Part shown: positions 22,153-34,255 of the stretch, in pieces
How positions within the stretch are numbered: position 1 is the stretch's first letter
Layout of the letters: each line of letters starts with the position of its first letter
Assembly (NCBI GenBank): GCA_949361645.1
Contig: OX442431.1
Coordinates: 2,599,122-2,663,121, forward strand
Length of the DNA stretch: 64,000 bases
Direction: 5' to 3'
From: Spongilla lacustris
Lineage: Eukaryota; Porifera; Demospongiae; Spongillida; Spongillidae
Position numbers and translations under genes: made by a program
The notes under the pieces: generated by a model
Told to the model about the DNA's origin: nothing
What the model saw: only the letters and a program-made list of their open reading frames with translations
The model's database searches: none

Positions 22153-23299
22153 CTTATAGTTGTACTGTAGAATAGAAGCTGCATGGGTTGTACGTGTTCC
22201 TACATCCTAGCAAAAACCACACTAAAATTACAAAACTTAAACTTCAAAGTTTTTTGTTCTACTGATGATTATGAAGTGTATTTGCAAGGTGTAAGGGCAC
22301 TGGAGTTACATACTCATCAGATCATAACAGTTCTCAACAGGGTTGACAGTGAAAGTAATGTTTGTTTTAAGTGGAACACAAGAGCTACATAAAATTAAGG
22401 GATTGTACTGTAAATAAAATGTGTCAATGCAATTCATTTGCCTGGGTATGTCAAATGGATGAATCACAGTTTTAAGGCACCAGAACCTGATAAACTGTCT
22501 GGATTCTATACATGGTAACAAATTTTTTTATCAACGTGACCCTAGAAGATGTCTTAGATGTTTTTTAGAAGAACCATCAGGATCTGTTGTTTAAATGAAT
22601 TGAGTTTTTGTAATGCTTTTAAGGGACTAGATGTTCCTTATTTCATTTTGCACACTCTGCTTATTCATCTCCATCTTTCCTTTTTTGGCAAGACAGAATC
22701 ATCCAGTCATCCAAAGGAGTGCAACAAGTGCTCTTTGACTGCTTCTTCTTTGCCTGTATATCATAATGCACACTTTTAAAATCCGAGCTATGCGTCTTGT
22801 ATTGGATGATTCAATTCTTGGTGATAAGATGTGGATGTTGCCGGAAGACCTTCAGTTCATTGAAGAAATGGCCGCAGAGCTTCATTAATATATTTCTGGT
22901 GCTCTTTTTTTTGTTGACCTTCACCATTAGGTGATGTCTCGTCAGTACCTGAATTCATCAATAACAAGGTTCTGCTTTAAGAGAAATTAGATGCAAACTA
23001 CAGCATCTTTTTCCCCATGATGTCATACTTCTTCTGCAGTACTAATTTTCAATCAAAACTTAGCATTCCTCACCTATTTTACTTTCTATGAGCCTAAAAT
23101 CATTTGATGAGGAGATGTGTGAGTGCATGGTATTACCAATATTCTGTTTGGCCAATGATGTTTCCTGGAAACAGGCAACCATTCCCTATTAAGGATGGTG
23201 TGCTAACTGGCATCTGCAGAGAGCTCTTCTAATCTTGCCACCTCTATTTGGGTCTTGCAGCTGAAGACAGTACTAGTAGTTGTAGTACTGACATTGTAA
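22153..23299. other. Unassigned sequence
   Basis: Open frames are short. One plus-strand frame (22558-22779) has a 'HPKECNKC' motif but shows no convincing family match. It may hold the decayed coding part of the large TIR element. Confidence 0.35.
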
Positions 23300-23696
23300 A
23301 ATGAACAGCGCTTTACAAAATCGTATGTCAAATCTTATGAAAATCGATAAAATCATATGATAAATCTAATGTAGATTTGGGACATTATGATTTGCTAAAT
23401 CATGCACAAAAACATACGCGAATCCAACTCCGATTCCTGTATTGATTACAAATCATTTCAAATATTCCGTTAGATTTTGAATCAATTGAACAATCACAGT
23501 TAGATTTTCCAGACACTGGAATCCATTGATAAATCAATAAAATCAATTCAAAATCAACACCATCAAAATGTGATTCGCGCCTTTTTTTTGCTGTGATTGC
23601 CAATCGATCATCATCGTTTCGCTCGCGTATGACGTAATTATAATCGATAGGCAGGCTATGAGACTGAATGGTTGCTTTCCCAAGAACACCTTTTAC

Positions 23697-23766
23697 ATAT
23701 ATATTATATATTATATATATATAATATATATAATTATAATTATAATTATAATTATATAATTATTAT
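23697..23766. repeat. TA/TAAT microsatellite
   Basis: A run of ta and aattat repeats borders the left arm of the long palindrome. A matching (TA)n run follows the right arm at 24584-24599. Confidence 0.9.
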
Positions 23767-24583
23767 ATGGGACAGTTTCCGCGAAAATGTCACCTTTTAT
23801 AATATTATAAGGTTATAAAAATGCTTTATGTTTGAATGGCTATATCTTCCGAACGCTACACGCTATCGACTTTCTATTTTCAATACTTCATACTACACCA
23901 TTTCTATATGAATAGTTGCTTTTTGGAGTCTTACACTTGCTCCACACCAATATTGCAATGTTCGATACCCGACCGGGTTCAAACCCCCTTAACTTTAGGT
24001 AGGAGTAATCAAATCGCTTAAAATTCGGTTTATAGGTACAAAGGTCCTATACCTATCGATTTGTTCTGTTCGTTAATTTTTATGCCATCCGTTACGGAGA
24101 TACATTTGAACAAAGTACGTCCACTTTTCCCGCTCGATTCGCGCCAATGATTTTGGCAAATCGCGTCCCGCTCAATGTATGGGAGGCGGGGATTATAACA
24201 TTGGCGCGTATCAAGCGGGAAAAAGTGCACGTAGTTTGTTCAACTGTATCTCCGTAACGGATGGCATAAAAATTAGCGAACAGTACAAATCGATAGGTAC
24301 AGGACCTCTGTACCTACAAACCGAATTTGAAGCGATTTGATAACTCCTACCTAAAGTTATGGCGGGTTTGAACTCGGTCGGGTATCGAACGTTGCAATAC
24401 TAGCGTGGAGCAAGTGCAAGACTTCAAAATGCAATTTGTCATAGAGAAATAGTGTAGTATGAACTGTGAAAAATAGTAAGTCGATAGCGTCTAGCGTTCG
24501 GAAGATATAGCTATTCAAACAAGAAGCATTTTTATAACCTTATAATATTATAAAAGGGTGACATTTTCGCGGAAACTGTCCCA
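23767..24583. mobile_element. 817-bp near-palindromic fold-back element
   Basis: The left arm starts atgggacagtttccgcgaaa and the right arm ends with its complement, tttcgcggaaactgtcccat. Arms of about 380 bp mirror each other with scattered mismatches (for example 'gatacccgaccgggttcaaac' against 'gtttgaactcggtcgggtatc'), centred near 24175 with a loop of about 50 bp between gcgccaatg and cattggcgc. It sits in a TA tract, so the target was probably TA. No coding capacity is evident. Part of the arm sequence (aaaccgaatttgaagcgattt) resembles 61022-61050. Confidence 0.9.
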
Positions 24584-24599
24584 TATATATATATATATA

Positions 24600-25639
24600 C
24601 CTAGCAGCATACAATACCTGGAACCACACAGAGCTAATTTGGGGATAGGTTGTTAAGAGGGAAGGGTTGCAGACAGAGGGGCGGGCTTGACCTGTTAACC
24701 TTAGGCAAAGCCCTATTTCAACACACTAGATGCATCCCATGTCCTATCTAAGCTGGAAGGGTGGTGCACGACCATTCGCCCTTCATCAAAACATTAAACA
24801 TTGTTGACTGCCTAAACAAAATCACTTAAAAGCATACCAAAATTGGCAAAATAACTTACCTATATGGAGGAAGAAGTGTCTGCACAACAGTAACTTGACT
24901 AAGTTGCTGCTCTAGATGGTGCCTAGCTCTCCTGGCTTTCATCTAGATGTCAATGTCAATGGAGACAGTCAGGTAAGTGCATTGGAGATTTTGCCTTAAG
25001 CATCTTCGACAACCTCCCTTCTCGAAACTTTTCCTAAATAAAAATAAAAATATAATTTATTGCTCGCATATCGAGGTGTGTATAAGTTAGCAATCACTAA
25101 GTAAGAGATTTTACAATCCTATCCACCTTCTTTCTTCTTACAAAACTACTTTTGGGCAGATTCCTTGAACCACAAGGATTGTCGAAAGGGGGGGAGGTAT
25201 TTTAAGCGTAGTTTTGCGTTTGAAGCTATTGATCTTTACGATTATAAACCTGGTTGCCTTGAAACCACCACTACGTACCCATACATTCACTGTGCTTGCT
25301 CTGACGCTATCTTTCGTTGCCTGGTCATGCTGCCTGTTGCCACAGTAGTTGACACAAAAAATTGTACTTCACATTTGCACCGCTTTTCGCGCGCTTTTGT
25401 CATCGTACACAGCCCAAAGTTTAAAAGATATCTAAAAAGAACCAACCATGAGGGTAGAAAACCATCTCGGAAGTTTAGGAAATCATAATCCCCCTTTTTT
25501 TACCTTGTGATGCCTCTGTTTTGACTTGTTTCTTCACTGCCTCTCTGAGCAAACTTAACTAGATTCATGCGAAACTATGTTGACACATTGCGTTGAATGG
25601 GAATGGATATAGCGTTTCCGTAAGGTTATTAAATCTTTG
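24600..25639. other. Unassigned sequence with a doubtful 107-codon frame
   Basis: A plus-strand frame at 25165-25488 is Lys/Arg-rich at its C terminus and has no recognised motif. There is no other support for it. The remainder shows nothing identifiable. Confidence 0.35.
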
Positions 25640-28600
25640 GTGAATGTGAGGTATGAATGAGATAGTGTGTATGTGAAGTTTAATTCATTTTGCTTTTTCC
25701 TGATTGGGTTGTCATGATGATGGACTGCTTGTGTGTTACTGAAAACGGAATTGATCATCGAATTGAATAACTGATGATACTTGCTTTGGAACATTGTCTA
25801 CAATGGTATAGGATGTAAGTTGATGAGTTGATAATGTTTTTGTGTGAGTGCATTGTGATTACTTGTGATTAGATATTCAGATTAATAAACATACGATGTT
25901 ACTGCATATTGTTGTTGGTGATAGAGCGTGTGTTTTGTATTTGAAGATGAACAATGAAGTAGTTTATTTTCCTTTGCGGGTGGAATGTTGTTAATTAGGT
26001 TTGATATTAGGAGCAGTTGATTGTACAGTATGCTATAATCTCTTTAAAGAGCAATGTGTGGGAACAGGAAGTATGAACGAGAAAGTATTGTGCATGTGTG
26101 ATGTTGAATTGATGTTCCTTTGGGTTGTCTTGATGATGGACTGTTTTTATTTTGCTGAATGGAATTGATCCTACAATTGAACATCTGATAATACTTCGTT
26201 TGGAATATTGTCTACAATGGTATAGGCTGTAAGTTGATCATATGATAATGTTGTTCTGTGAGTGCATTGTGATTATTTGGGGTTAGAAATTCGATTTATT
26301 CAACCTATGATGTGACTGCAGATGATAGAGCGTGTGTTTTGTGCATTAGGGTTAACAATGAGGTAGTTTATTATTCTAATGCAGGTGGAATGTTTTTAAT
26401 TAGGTTTGATATTAGAAGCATTTGATTGTAGTCTGTTCAGTGAGCAAAGTGTGTGAATGTGCGTTATGAATTAGAAAGTGTGTATGTGAAGTTGAATTGA
26501 TATTGCTTTATCCTCATTGGGTTGTCATGATGATGATGGACTGCTTGTGTGTTGCTGAACGGAATTGATCCTGCACGTGAATAATGGATAACAATTGCTC
26601 TGAAACATTCTCCGCCATCATTTAGCGTGTAAGTTAATTTGATTATGTTCATTGTATGAGTGCATTGTGGTTACTTGTGATCAGAGATTCATTTTAATGA
26701 ACCTACGATGTGACTTCATATTGCAGTTGATGATAGAGTGTGTGTTTTGTATTTGAGGGTGAATAATTTATTTTCCAAACATGGGTGAATTGTTGTTCAT
26801 TAGATTTGCTATTAGGAGAATTTGATTGTACAGTATGCTTAAAAGTGTCTACATTGAGCAAAGTGTGTGATTGTGAGGTATGAGTGTATGTGAAGTTGAA
26901 TTGATATTGATTCTTCCCGGATTGTGTTGTCATGATGGACCGCTTATGTGTTGCTGAAAACGGAATTGATCATGCAATTGAATAACTGATGATACTTGCT
27001 TTGGAATATTGTCTACATGGTATAGTGTGTAAGTTGATGAGTTCATAGTGCTGTTGTGTGAGTGCATTGTTATCACTTTTGATAAGAGATTCAGTTTAAT
27101 GAACCTACAATCTGACTGCATATTGCAGTTGATGACAGAGCGTGTGTTTGTATTTATGGGTGAACAATGAGGTAGTTTATTTTCCAATTGTGGGTGAAGT
27201 ATTGTTAATTAGATTTGATATGCAGAGCAGTCTCTTTACTGAGCTGAGTGTGTGTATGTGAGGTATGAAAATGAGAAAGTGTGTATGTGTAGTTGAATTG
27301 ATATTGCTTCTTCCTGATTGGGTTGTCATGATGATGGACTGCTTTTGTGTTGCTGAAAATGAAATTTATCACGCAATTGAATAATTAATGATACTTGCTT
27401 TGGAACATGTCTACAATGGTATAGGCTGTAAGTTGATGTGTTCATAGTGTTTAGTTGTGTGCGTGCATTGTGATTACTTGTGATTAGAGATTCAGTTTAT
27501 TGAACCTACGATACAACTGCATATTGCAGTTGATGATGGAGTGTGTGAAAGTGTATATATGAAGTTGAATTGATATTGCCTCTTCCTGATTGGGCTGTCA
27601 TGACGATGGACTGCTTGTGTGTTGCTAAAAACGGAATTGATCATGGAATTGAATAACTGATGATACTTGCTTCGGAACATTGTGTACAATGGCATATAGG
27701 CTGTAAGTTCATGAATTCATAGTGTTGTAAGTGCATTGTGATTTTCTGTTGTAGTGTTATTGTATTTGGTGTATACATGTATACTGCGCATGCGCTGTGG
27801 GGGGGATTATTATTAAACTCCTGTTTGGTGGCAACCATTACATCTGTGACTAGTGATTCAGATTAATGATCCTACGATGTAACTGCATATTGCAGTTGAT
27901 GATAGAGCGTGTGTTTAGGGTAAACAATGAAGTAGTTTGTTATTAGGAGCATTTGATTGTACAGTATGCTAAAGTGCCTTTATTGAGCAAAGTGTGTGAA
28001 TGTAAGGTATGAATTTGAAAGTGTTTATGTGAAGTTGAATTGATTTTGCTTCTTCCTGATTGGATTGTCATGACGATGGACTGCTTGTGTGTTGCTGAAA
28101 ATGGAATTGACCATGCAATTGAATAATTGATGATACCTCTTTGGAACATTTTTTCAACGGTATAGTATGTAAGTTGATAAGTTCGTGATGTTCTTGTGTG
28201 ATTCCATTGTGATTACTTGTGATCAGAGATTCAGTTTAATGAACCTACATTGTGACTGCGTATTGCAATTCATGATAGAGCATGTGTTCTGCATTTGAGG
28301 GTGAATAATGAGGTAGTTTATTTTCCAAATGCGGGTGAAATGTTGTTAATTAGATTAGATATGCATTTGATTGTACAGTATGCTTAAGTGTCTTTATAGA
28401 GCAAAGTGTGTGAATGTGAGGTATGAATGAGATAGTGTGTATATGAACTTGAATTGATTTTGCTTCTTACTGATTGGGTTGTCTTGATGTTGGACTGCTT
28501 GTGGTTGCTGAAAATGGAATTGATCATGCAATTGAACAACTGATGATACTTGCTTTGGAACATTGTCTACAATGGTACATATATAGGCTGTACGTTGATG

Positions 28601-31600
28601 AGTTCATAGTGTTGTTTGTGCATTGTGATTACTTGTGATTATAGGTTCAACATAATAATCGTACCATGTGACTGCATATTGCAGTTGATGATATAATGTG
28701 TGTTTTGTAGTTTGATGGTGAATAATGAGGTAGTTTCTTTTCCAAATATGGGTACAGTGTTGTTAATTAGGTTGGATATTAGGAGTACAGTATGCTATAG
28801 TCTTTTTATTGAGCAAAGTGTGTAAATGTGAGGTATGTATTAATGAGATAGTGTGTATGTGAAGTTGAATTGATTTTGCTTCTTCCTGATTGGGTTGTCA
28901 TGATGATGGACTGCTTGTGTGTTGCTGAAAACGGAATTAATCATCCAATTGCAATGCAATTGAATAACTGGTGATACTTGTTTTTTATTTTTAACATTGT
29001 CTACAATGGTATAGGATGTAAGTTGATGAGTTGATAATGTTCTCATGTGAGTGCATTGTGATTACTTATGATTAGAGATTCAGGTTAATGACCCTATGAT
29101 GTGACTACATATTACAGTTGATAATACATGTAGAGCATGTGTTTTGTATTTGTGGGTGAACAATGAGGTTTTTTATTTTCCAAATATGGGTGGAGTTAGG
29201 TTTGATGTTAGGAACATTGGATTGTGCAGTATGCTATAGTCTCTTTACTGAGCAAAGTGTGTGAATGTGATGTATGAGTGAGAAAGTGTGTATGTGAAGT
29301 TGAATTGATATTGCTTTGCCTTGATTGGGTTTCATGATGATGGACTGCTTTTGTGTTGCTGAACGGAATTGATCATGTGATTTTATAACTGATGGTGCTT
29401 GCTTTGGAACATTGTCTACAATTGTATAGTATGTAAGTTGATGAGTTCATATAGTTGTTGTGTGAGTGCATTGTGATTACTTGTGATCAGAGATTCAGTT
29501 TAGTGAACCTATGATGTGACTGCATATTGCAGTTGATAATAGTCCGTGTGTTTTATATTTGAGGGTGAACAATGTTTTCCAAATGCTGGTGGAATGTTGT
29601 TGATTAGTTGTAAGCATTTGATTGTACAGTAAACTAATCTCTTTAGTTAGAAAAGTGTGTGAATGAGAAGTATGAACGAGAAAGCATTGTGTGTGTAGTT
29701 GAATTGATATTCCTTCTTCCTGATTGCGTTGTCATGATGATGTACAATTTTTGTATTGCTGAATGGAATTGATCCTGCAATTGATAATACTTCATTCGGA
29801 ACATTGTCTACAATGATCCTGCAATTGAATAACTGACAATTTTTTTGTTGATCATTCTCTGCCATCATTTAGCATGTAAGTTGATGAGTTCATGATGTTC
29901 TTGTTTGAGTGCATTGTGATTACATATGATTAGAGATTCGGTATAATGAACCTACAATGTGACTTGCATATTGCAGCTGATGTTAGACCGTGTGTTTTGA
30001 ATTTGAGGGTGAACAAAGAGATAGCTTATTTTCCAAATGTGGGTGGAGTGTTGTTGATTGGATTTGATATTAGGAGCATTCGATTGTACAGTATCCTTAA
30101 GTGTCTTTATTGTGCAAAGTGTGTGAATGTGAGATATGTATGAGATAGTGTGTATGTGAAAGAATTGATTTTACTTCTTCCTGATTGGGTTGCCATCATG
30201 ATGTGTTGCTAAAAACGGAATTGATCCTGCAATTGTATAACCATGATACTTGCTTTGGAACATTGTGTACCATGGTATAGTCTGTAAGTTGATGGATTAA
30301 TGATGCTCTTGTGTACGTGCATTGTGATTACTTGCTAATTAGGTTTGATATTTGGAGCATTTAATTGTACAGTATGCTTAAGTGTATTTATTGAGCAAAA
30401 TGTGTTCAGAATGTGAGGTGCAAATGATGCGAAAATTGAATTAGAATTTACTTCTTTCTGATGGATGTTGGGGGGATGTTGGACTGATTGTGTGTTGCTG
30501 AAAACGAAATTGATCATGCAATTGAATAACTGTTGATACTTGCTTTGGAACATTGTCGACAATGGTATAGTATGTAAGTTGATAAGTTCATAGTGTTGTT
30601 GTGTGAGTGCACTGTGATTACTTGTGATTAGAGATTCAGTTTAATGAACCTATGATGTGACTGCATATTGCAGCTGATGATAGAACGTGTGTTTTGTATT
30701 TGTGGGTGAACAATGAGATAGTTGATTTTCCAAATGCGGGTGGAATGTTGTTAATTAGGTTTGACATTTGGAGCATTTGATTGTACAGTAAGCTAATCTC
30801 GTTAGTTAGCAAAGTGTGTGAATGTGAAGTATGAATGAGGAAGTATTGTATGTGAAATTGAATTGATATTCCTTCTTCGTGATTGGGTTGTCATGGTGAT
30901 GGACTACTTTTGTGTTGCTGAATGGAATTGATCCTGAATATCTTATAATGCTTCATTAATAACATTGTCTTCTTCATTGGAACATTTTCATCCTTCATTT
31001 AGCGTGTAAGTTGATGAGTTCATGATGTTCTTGTGTGAGTGCATTGTGATTACTTATGATTATAAATTCAATTTAATGAACCTATGATGTGACTGCATAT
31101 ATTGCAGTTGTTGTTAGACAGTGTGATTTGTATTTGAGGGTGAACAATGAGACTGTTTATTTTCCAAATTCCGGTGGAGAGTTGATTATTAGATGTGATA
31201 TTAATAGCATTTGATTGAACAGTACACTTAAGTTACTTTATTGAGAAAGATGTGTGAATGCGAGGTATGAATTAGATAGTGTGTATGTGAAGTTGAATTG
31301 ATATTGCTTCTGCCTGATTGGGTTGTCATGATGACGGACTGCTTGTGTGTTGCTGAAATTGGAATTGATCGTGGAATTGATCATGGAATTGAATAACTGA
31401 TGATACTTGCTTTGGAACATGGTCTACAATGGTATAGGCTGTAGGTTGATGAGTTCATAGTGTTGTTTAGTTGTGTGAGTGCATTGTGATTACCTGTGAT
31501 TAGATAATAAGTTTAATGAACCTGTGATGTGACTGTGTATTGCAGTGGATGATAGTGAGTGTATTTTGTTTTTGTGGGTGATCAATGAGGTAGTTTATAT

Positions 31601-33456
31601 ATTCCAAATGCAGGCTGAATATTGTTGATTAGGTTTGATATTAGGAGCATTGGATTGTATAGTATGGTACTGAGCAAAGTGTGTGAATGTGAGGTATGAA
31701 TGAGGCAGTGTGTATGTGAAGTTGAATTGATTTTGCTTCTTCCTGATTGGGTTGTCATGATGATGGACTGCTTGTATGTTGCTGAAAATGGAATTGATCA
31801 TGCAATTGAACTTGCTTTGGAATATTTACAATGGTATAGTATGTAAGTTGATGAGTTGATAATGTTGTTGTGTGAGTGCGTTGTGATTACTTGTGATTAG
31901 AGATTCAGTTTAATGAACCTACAATGTGACTGCATATTGCAGTTCATGATAGTGCGTGTGTTTGTATATATGGGTGAACAATGTTATAGTTGATTTTCCA
32001 AATGCTGCAGCTGGTGGAATGTTGTTCATAAGGTTTTATATTAGGAGCATTTGATTGTACAGTATGCTTACATGTAAGTAAAAGTGTCTTTATTGAGCAA
32101 AGTGTGGGAATGTGAAGTATTAAGGAGAAAGTGTTGTAAACTTGAATTGATATTCCTTCTTCCTGATTGGGTTGACATGATGATGGACTACTGTTGTGTT
32201 GCTGTATGGAATTTATCCTGCAATTGAACATCTGATAATACTGTGTTTGGAACATTGTGTACAATAATCCTGCAATTGAATAACTGACAATTCTTTCTTC
32301 GGAACATTCTCTGCCAATATTTAGCGTGTAAGTTGTTCAGTTCATGATGTTCTTGTTTTATTGCATTGTGATTACTTGTAATTAGAGATTTAGAGATTCA
32401 GTTTAATGTGTTCTGTATTTGAGGGTGAAGAATGACAGTATTGTATGTGAAATTGAATTTATTGTGCTTCGTCCTGATTGGGTTGTCATGATGATCGACT
32501 GCTTGTGTGTTGCTGAAAATGGAATTCATCATGCAATTCCATAAATTATGATACTTGCTTTTGAACATTGTCTACAATGGTGTAGGATGTAAGTTAATGA
32601 GTTGTCTTTTGTGATTACTTGTTATTAGAGATTCAGTTTAATGAACTTACGATGTGACATATTACAGTTGATGAAGACCTTGTATTTTGTATTCGAGGGG
32701 TGTTTTTACTTACATTTGATATTAGGAGCATTTGATTGTACAGTATGCTTAAGTGTCTTTATTGAGCAAAGTGTGTGAATGTGAGATATGAATGAGATAG
32801 TGTGTATGTCAAGTTAAATTGATTTTGCTTCTTCCTGATTGGGTTTTCATGATGTTGGACTACTTGTGTTTTGCTGAAAACGGAATTTAATAACCGATGA
32901 TCCTTGCTTTGGAACATGGTCTACAATGCTACAATGGTCTACAATGGTACAGTATGTAAGTTGATGATTTCATAGAGATGCTGTGTGAGTGCATTGATTG
33001 AGACTACATGTGTCTAGAGATTCAGTTTAATGAACCTATGATGTGACTGCATATTGCAATTGATAATGGGTGAACAACAAGCTACATTGCAGTTGATTTT
33101 CCAAATGTGGGTGCAGCATTGTTTATTCGGTTTGATATTAGGAGCAATGGATTGTATGCTATAGTCTCTTTCGTTAGCAAAGTATGTGAATGTGCGGTAT
33201 GAATGGGAAAGTGTGTATGTGAAGTTTAATTAATTTTGCTTCTTCCTGATTGGGTTGTCATGATGATGGACTGCTTGTGTGTTGCTGAAACGGAATTGAA
33301 CATGCATTTGAATACTTGCTTTGGAACATTGTCTACATTGCTATAGTGTGTAAGTTAATGAGTTCATAGTGTTGTTGTGTGAGTGCATTGTGATTACATG
33401 TGACTGCAGATTCAGTTTAATGAACCTTTGATGTGACTGCATATTGCAGTTGATGA
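25640..33456. repeat. Satellite array C, about 20 monomers of 385-430 bp
   Basis: Successive landmarks ('gattgggttgtcatgatgatgg' variants) occur near 25698, 26514, 26918, 27313, 27586, 28058, 28468, 28889, 29320, 29718, 30180, 30880, 31313, 31745, 32163, 32476, 32837 and 33246, with damaged copies near 26110 and 30460. Monomers are diverged and carry many small indels. A foreign insertion of about 100 bp lies at 27740-27840. The array ends at the PLE. Its last 504-508 bp are copied exactly after the PLE. Confidence 0.93.
32949..33456. repeat. Left copy of the long duplication flanking the PLE
   Basis: These 508 bases of satellite (504 without the shared acag) are identical by eye, with no gap, to 37816-38323. 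The PLE and its pLTRs lie exactly between the two copies. Confidence 0.93.
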
Positions 33457-34255
33457 ACTACTGTGGAACCCAGACCCTAAAAAATCAGTCAGACACGTGC
33501 TTCAACGCCTGAGGAAGGAGTTATGAACTCCGAAACCGGTCGCGATTTGGGAGCTAAAACAAAAGTGAATCTCGGAGAAATGAATGCAGACGAAGAACGG
33601 GTATCTTATATTTTGTGTCCTTTGATGCATTTCTATTCATTGTACCTTAATTATATAAATGCCAAAACCGCAAACCGCGAAAGCCTACAAACGCATCTGT
33701 GCATGTACCCTCGGGTCCGATCACATTTATACATATGTATAAAAACAATGCGTTAAACCTACGCTACAGACCAAAACCAAACTCAAAGCCTCCCCAGAAA
33801 GAACAAACGCTCCCAATGCCAAAATTCCCTGTGCAAATCAACCTAAAAATAGTCTGGTACCCCCCTAGACCAATACCAGAACACCCTAGCGTCCAAATCA
33901 GTAAAGAAACGGCTAGAAACAAAGCGTGCCAAACAACTCAGATGTGGTCCACCAACATACCAGAAATATACATGGACCCTTCAGATACTATACTTATTCC
34001 AAACAAAAACTATAAAAGAATAAGCAAATGGACGTATATCACCACAAAATGTGAAACAGATAAGGCTACACAGACGGTACCACATCACTGGTGTAACCCA
34101 ACCATACCCATATCCAGAAACCCTAATGCACTGACCACTCTTTCCCCACATTCCCAGATGCTAACAGACGAGGAATTGAATCCAGACACAAGTGGCATAT
34201 CTTTAGAAACAGAAAAAAGGCGGATGGCGCAGATTCTGGACCAGTTCCAACACAG
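33457..34255 (+). mobile_element. Left pLTR of the Penelope-like element (799 bp)
   Basis: This direct repeat is identical to 37021-37819 as far as I can read. It consists of an 85-bp tail segment (actactgtggaaccc ... ccggtc), ending at the predicted hammerhead cleavage site, and then the first 714 bp of the element unit (gcgatttgggag...). It includes the start of the ORF. Confidence 0.92.
33503..33550 (+). ncRNA. Hammerhead-ribozyme-like motif, copy 1
   Basis: The core CTGAGGA (33509-33515) is followed by a 6-bp hairpin ggagtt-atg-aactcc, then GAAA (33532-33535), then accggt and C33541 as the predicted cleavage base (GUC). The flanking cgc (33506-33508) and gcg (33542-33544) can pair as stem I. 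Stem III, ACCGGU, is only 3 bp and self-complementary, as in minimal PLE/retrozyme hammerheads thought to work as dimers. One extra A follows the CUGANGA box. Cleavage activity is inferred, not shown. Confidence 0.75.

Larger units (their letters stand above)
14028..23595. mobile_element. Large TIR element with CACAGCAAAAAAA ends, host to a gypsy insertion
   Basis: The left end (cacagcaaaaaaaccacgcg, then aatca) and the reverse complement of the right end (cacagcaaaaaaaaggcgcg, then aatca) match over about 30 bp. For about 300 bp inside each end the sequence is packed with AATCA/TGATT motifs in both orientations (14047-14330 and 23300-23590). The element spans 9.6 kb, or about 4.5 kb without the nested gypsy copy. 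No recognisable transposase was found in 14340-15020 or 20120-23290. A target duplication is not clear (only 'att' on both sides). The two ends could belong to two separate short elements of one family, although their subterminal zones face inward as a pair would. Confidence 0.5.

Noticed and set aside
25165..25488. 107-codon plus-strand frame as a host gene
   Set aside because: No motif, homolog memory, splice signals or neighbouring exons support it; listed only as doubtful.
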